From assembly GCA_045536025.1 (NCBI GenBank), contig JAZSMT010000001.1, positions 1-10,206 of the forward strand: a stretch of 10,206 bases of DNA, in the 5' to 3' direction. Positions within the stretch are counted from its first letter, which is position 1; each line of letters starts with the position of its first letter. This document shows positions 7,419-10,206 of the stretch, piece by piece. The position numbers were made by a program, and so were the translations under genes. Below the pieces are notes generated by a model. That model saw only the letters and a program-made list of their open reading frames with translations, was not told where the DNA came from and searched no databases. The stretch is from HGM11412 sp045536025. Lineage in GTDB: Bacteria; Bacillota; Clostridia; Christensenellales; Borkfalkiaceae.

Positions 7419-7868
7419 ATGAAAATAGCATTTGCTTGTGACCACGGTGGGTTTTCCGCTAAAGAAGAGGTTATAAATTATTTAAAATCAAACGGATATA
7501 CCGTTAAAGATTTTGGAACTTTTTCAGATGAGTCTTGCGATTATCCAGAATTTGCCGAAAAAGTTTGTAATAGCGTTTTATCGGGCGAGAGTGATAAAGG
7601 CGTATTAATTTGCGGTACTGGTATTGGTATGAGTATCGTTGCAAATAAAATAAAAGGCATACGCTGTGCGCACGTAACCGATATATTCTCAGCCGAAATG
7701 ACTAGGCGTCATAACGATACTAACGTTATAGCTCTCGGTGCAAGAATTACCGATACGCAAACTATAATTAAACTTGTTGATAAGTTTTTAACAACCGATT
7801 TTGACGGTGGTAGGCACGCCGTTAGGGTTGATAAAATTAAGAATATTGAAGAAAAATTCGGAAGATAA
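7419..7868 (+). CDS. rpiB: Ribose-5-phosphate isomerase B
   Basis: This 149-aa enzyme interconverts ribose 5-phosphate and ribulose 5-phosphate in the non-oxidative pentose phosphate pathway. It belongs to the RpiB/LacAB family, unrelated in fold to RpiA. Signatures are FACDHGGFSAKE (5-16) with Asp8 and His9, DFGTFSDESCDYPEFA (31-46), and LICGTGIGMSIVANK (63-77) with catalytic Cys65 and the phosphate/anion loop. HNDTNVIALGAR (98-109) follows, with His98 as the expected acid/base. Length is normal and no active-site residue is missing. The related LacA/LacB subunits and allose isomerase (AlsB) cannot be excluded by sequence alone. However, there are no lac or als genes nearby, and the tsaC-rpiB order is a known Bacillota arrangement in which RpiB is housekeeping. 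It lies 13 nt after tsaC and 15 nt before galU. Confidence 0.94.
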   Translation: MKIAFACDHGGFSAKEEVINYLKSNGYTVKDFGTFSDESCDYPEFAEKVCNSVLSGESDKGVLICGTGIGMSIVANKIKGIRCAHVTDIFSAEMTRRHNDTNVIALGARITDTQTIIKLVDKFLTTDFDGGRHAVRVDKIKNIEEKFGR

Positions 7869-7883
7869 ATTAAAGGAGTTATT

Positions 7884-8750
7884 ATGAAGCAAGTTAAAAA
7901 GGCGGTTATTCCCGTAGCTGGATTTGGCACAAGGTTTTTGCCGTATACAAAAGCAGTTCCCAAAGCAATGCTACCCGTAATTAACAGACCTGCCATACAA
8001 GTTATTACAGAAGAAGTAATAAAAAGCGGTATTACCGAAATATTATTTGTTGTTGGCTATAAAAACGAGGTAATTAAGGCTCATTTTAGCCAATCTAAGA
8101 TACTTGACGAGGAATTACTTGCAAAGAATAAAACCGATTTTTATAACGCAGTTAAGTATCCTGAAACAATGGCTAAAATAAGCTTTGTTGAACAAAAAGA
8201 GCTTAACGGTACAGCTAAAGCAGTAGAAACAGCTAAAGAATTTTGTAACGGCGAGCCTTTTGCCGTGCTATTTGGTGACGATTTAATGTATAACGAAAGC
8301 GCGCCCGTAATAGGTCAACTTATTGACGTTTACAATAAAACCGGTATGACGGTTATCGGCTGTAAAAACGTTTCCAAACAAGACGTTACTAAATACGCTT
8401 CCGTTGAATACTCAAGCTTTGGCGGTCGAGTTTACGACGCTGTTAAAGTAACTGAAAAGCCCAAGCTTGAAGAGGTTAAAAGCACGTTATCTCCGCTTGG
8501 TAGATACGTTTTCACCTCTGAGATATTTGATGAAATAGCTAAACTTAAGCCGTCAGTTAACGGCGAGTATCAGTTAACCGACGCTTTTGACGCACTTGCT
8601 AGAAAAGGTAAAGTTAAAGCGCTTGATTTTGAGGGTGTTCGATACGATATGGGCTCGCGCCTTGGGTATTTAAAGGCAAATATTGAATTTGGACTTAGGG
8701 ACGAAGAGTTAAAAGACGAGTTAATTAACTATTTAAAGACATTAATTTAA
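7884..8750 (+). CDS. galU: UTP-glucose-1-phosphate uridylyltransferase family protein
   Basis: This 288-aa protein should join a nucleoside triphosphate and a sugar 1-phosphate, most likely UTP and glucose 1-phosphate to UDP-glucose for teichoic acid, glycolipid or capsule synthesis. Signatures are VIPVAGFGTRFLPYTKAVPKAML (8-30) in overall form, with the nucleotide-binding G-x-G-T-R at 13-17 and Lys27; FAVLFGDDL (126-134) with metal-binding Asp132/Asp133; EKPKLEE (191-197); LGRYVFTSEIF (205-215); and NGEYQLTDAF (226-235). DFEGVRYDMGSRLGYLKA (248-265) follows. Two details differ from the usual bacterial GalU: YIRQ is FVEQ (101-104), and GLGHAV is GTAKAV (109-114). The overall length and the C-terminal block still favour GalU (GtaB in B. 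subtilis). SD AAAGGAG (7872-7878) lies five bases before the ATG. No glycosyltransferase or phosphoglucomutase gene is adjacent to fix the product. Confidence 0.88.
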   Translation: MKQVKKAVIPVAGFGTRFLPYTKAVPKAMLPVINRPAIQVITEEVIKSGITEILFVVGYKNEVIKAHFSQSKILDEELLAKNKTDFYNAVKYPETMAKISFVEQKELNGTAKAVETAKEFCNGEPFAVLFGDDLMYNESAPVIGQLIDVYNKTGMTVIGCKNVSKQDVTKYASVEYSSFGGRVYDAVKVTEKPKLEEVKSTLSPLGRYVFTSEIFDEIAKLKPSVNGEYQLTDAFDALARKGKVKALDFEGVRYDMGSRLGYLKANIEFGLRDEELKDELINYLKTLI

Positions 8751-8754
8751 CGAT

Positions 8755-10206
8755 ATGGCAAATTATACGCAGGGCTATTTAGTGGTTTTAAAGACCGCTG
8801 AAAGACTAAAATCTAAATTTAATCTTTCATACGTGGGTACGGAGCTTATCTTGTACGCTATTTTGTCAACCCCAAAATGCGATGCTTGTGCATACCTTAA
8901 CAAGTTTGGTGCTACAAATGAAAATTATTTTCCGCCACTTAAGCGTATTTTAAAAGAAAGAAACGTTCAAGGGTATACCGTTAAGGCGATGGGCGCACAG
9001 AAAAACGCAGTTGAATTTGCGGGCTCGCTTAACCTTTCTTACGTTTCAACCGAGCACTTATTATTGTCTATCCTTTCAATCGAAGATTGTAGGGCTATGA
9101 GTATTTTAAGGAGCTTAGGCGTTGATATACCAAAGCTTTACGCGTTCATATTTGAAAGAGTTAAAAGTAAAGCTAAAGCGACTACGGCTCAAAACGTGCC
9201 GTCTAAAAAAGAAATGCCTAAAGTTAAGAAAGAAATAAGCCCCGACAAAGGTGAAACCGTTTATCGTAATTTAGAGCAAGTTGAAATAGAAGAGGAAAAA
9301 CCCTCTCCACTTGATAGTTTTGGTTATTATTTAACGGATAGAGCGATAAAAGGTGATATTGACGCAGTTATTGGGCGTGAAGAGGAAATATCTAGAGTTA
9401 TTCAAACGCTTTCAAGAAAGACTAAAAATAGCCCATTACTTTTAGGTGAGGCTGGCGTAGGTAAAACTGCGGTGGTTGAAGGGCTTGCGCTTAAAATTGC
9501 TAGTGGAGAAGCTCCTGAATTTTTAAGAAATAAAAAGATATTTTCGCTTGATTTAGCGGGTGTATTATCGGGTACTAAATATCGCGGTGATTTTGAAGAA
9601 AGATTAAAAACCGCCGTTGATTACGCTATTAACGAAAAAGATATAATTTTATTTATTGACGAGATACATAACATAGTTGGTGCAGGTAGCACGAGCGACA
9701 GCAGTTTTGACGTTGCTAATTTTTTAAAGCCTGTTTTAGCGCGAGGCGAACTTAGCATTATTGGCGCTACCACTAACGAAGAATATACTAAATATATAGA
9801 AAAGGATACCGCGCTTAAAAGGCGTTTTCAGCCGATATCCATTAAAGAACCGTCAGTTGACGTTGCTATTGAGATTTTAAGGGGAATTAAACCTGCTTAC
9901 GAATCTCATCATAAAATAATAATTAAAGACGAGGCTATCGTTTCGGCAGTAAAGCTATCAGACCGTTACGTTACGGGTAGGTTTTTACCTGATAAGGCCA
10001 TTGATTTGATTGACGAGGCTGCCTCTAAAAAACACGTTGAAATTTCTTCAACACCGAAAATTATAATTGAACTTGAAAACGAAATTAATAAACTCATTGC
10101 CGAGCGTGATTATTCGCTCTCACGCGGGGAGATTGATACTGCAAGTAAAATTGACACTAAAATCAGCGTTTTTATTAATAAAATACGCAATGAAAAAAAT
10201 AAAATT
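8755..10206 (+). CDS. clpC: ClpC-type AAA+ unfoldase, N-terminal part, cut by window end
   Basis: The frame is open from ATG 8755 to the last base, giving 484 residues of a protein normally about 800 long. ClpC unfolds proteins and feeds them to ClpP. Two Clp_N repeats occupy about 1-140 (VGTELILYAIL at 27-37, VSTEHLLLSIL at 97-107). Glu30 and Glu100 align with the two glutamates that bind phosphoarginine in B. subtilis ClpC. A charged Lys/Glu-rich linker (about 138-185) precedes the first AAA domain. That domain has Walker A GEAGVGKT (231-238), pore loop GTKYRGDFEER (273-283), Walker B ILFIDEIH (298-305), sensor GATTNEEY (337-344), and Arg finger in LKRRFQP (354-360). FLPDKAIDLIDEAASK (410-425) ends it. 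The short coiled-coil M-domain begins near 436, which identifies ClpC rather than ClpB; the window ends within it. There is an in-frame stop at 8743-8745, so the start is fixed. No SD is visible; translation may be coupled to galU, four bases upstream. CtsR, McsA and McsB genes do not precede it. Confidence 0.95.
   Translation, partial: MANYTQGYLVVLKTAERLKSKFNLSYVGTELILYAILSTPKCDACAYLNKFGATNENYFPPLKRILKERNVQGYTVKAMGAQKNAVEFAGSLNLSYVSTEHLLLSILSIEDCRAMSILRSLGVDIPKLYAFIFERVKSKAKATTAQNVPSKKEMPKVKKEISPDKGETVYRNLEQVEIEEEKPSPLDSFGYYLTDRAIKGDIDAVIGREEEISRVIQTLSRKTKNSPLLLGEAGVGKTAVVEGLALKIASGEAPEFLRNKKIFSLDLAGVLSGTKYRGDFEERLKTAVDYAINEKDIILFIDEIHNIVGAGSTSDSSFDVANFLKPVLARGELSIIGATTNEEYTKYIEKDTALKRRFQPISIKEPSVDVAIEILRGIKPAYESHHKIIIKDEAIVSAVKLSDRYVTGRFLPDKAIDLIDEAASKKHVEISSTPKIIIELENEINKLIAERDYSLSRGEIDTASKIDTKISVFINKIRNEKNKI

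Noticed and set aside
7709..7996. Minus-strand 95-codon frame spanning the rpiB/galU joint
   Set aside because: It opposes the conserved ends of two real genes, and its hydrophobic look comes from reading their complement.
1..10206. Mobile element, CRISPR, phage or defence-system signals
   Set aside because: No transposase, integrase, nuclease, terminal inverted repeats or spaced direct repeats were seen; every gene but two has a clear family assignment, and those two share the same codon habits.

Overview
The window is AT-rich DNA from a low-GC Gram-positive bacterium (Bacillota), most likely a clostridial lineage. The evidence is purine-rich Shine-Dalgarno (SD) sites of the AGGAGG/AGGTG type, a DUF951 protein, a short single-spanning signal peptidase I, a ClpC-type (not ClpB) ATPase and a tsaC-rpiB pair. 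No species can be named from this alone. Almost all of it is ordinary chromosomal housekeeping DNA; I see no phage, transposon, CRISPR array, tRNA or rRNA.

Layout: bases 1-116 are an extremely AT-rich upstream region with a likely promoter that overlaps a perfect 22-bp palindrome. Ten genes follow, all on the + strand and separated by 15 nt or less. In order they are: a 552-aa cytosolic alpha/beta-hydrolase-like protein with a beta-rich C-terminal half and a substituted nucleophile; a DUF951 small Cys protein; signal peptidase I (lepB); a two-TM orphan protein; oligoendopeptidase F (pepF); replicative helicase DnaB; threonylcarbamoyl-AMP synthase (tsaC/Sua5); ribose-5-phosphate isomerase B (rpiB); a GalU-family nucleotidyltransferase; and the N-terminal 484 residues of ClpC, cut by the window edge. 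No terminator-like hairpin or strand switch interrupts the run, so one long transcript is plausible.

The genes do not form one pathway. They are loosely grouped by protein processing (lepB, pepF, clpC), replication (dnaB), tRNA modification for translation (tsaC) and sugar-phosphate/envelope precursor metabolism (rpiB, galU). Several ORFs open upstream of their real starts. I shortened lepB, pepF, tsaC, rpiB and the DUF951 gene on the basis of SD sites, stop-codon neighbours and family N-termini.

The two observations most worth following are these. First, synonymous choice in the Asn/Asp/His/Tyr (NAY) codons depends strongly on the next base: C before G, T otherwise. Second, the operon's first gene looks like a hydrolase fold that has lost its catalytic serine. 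I found no convincing new multi-gene system.
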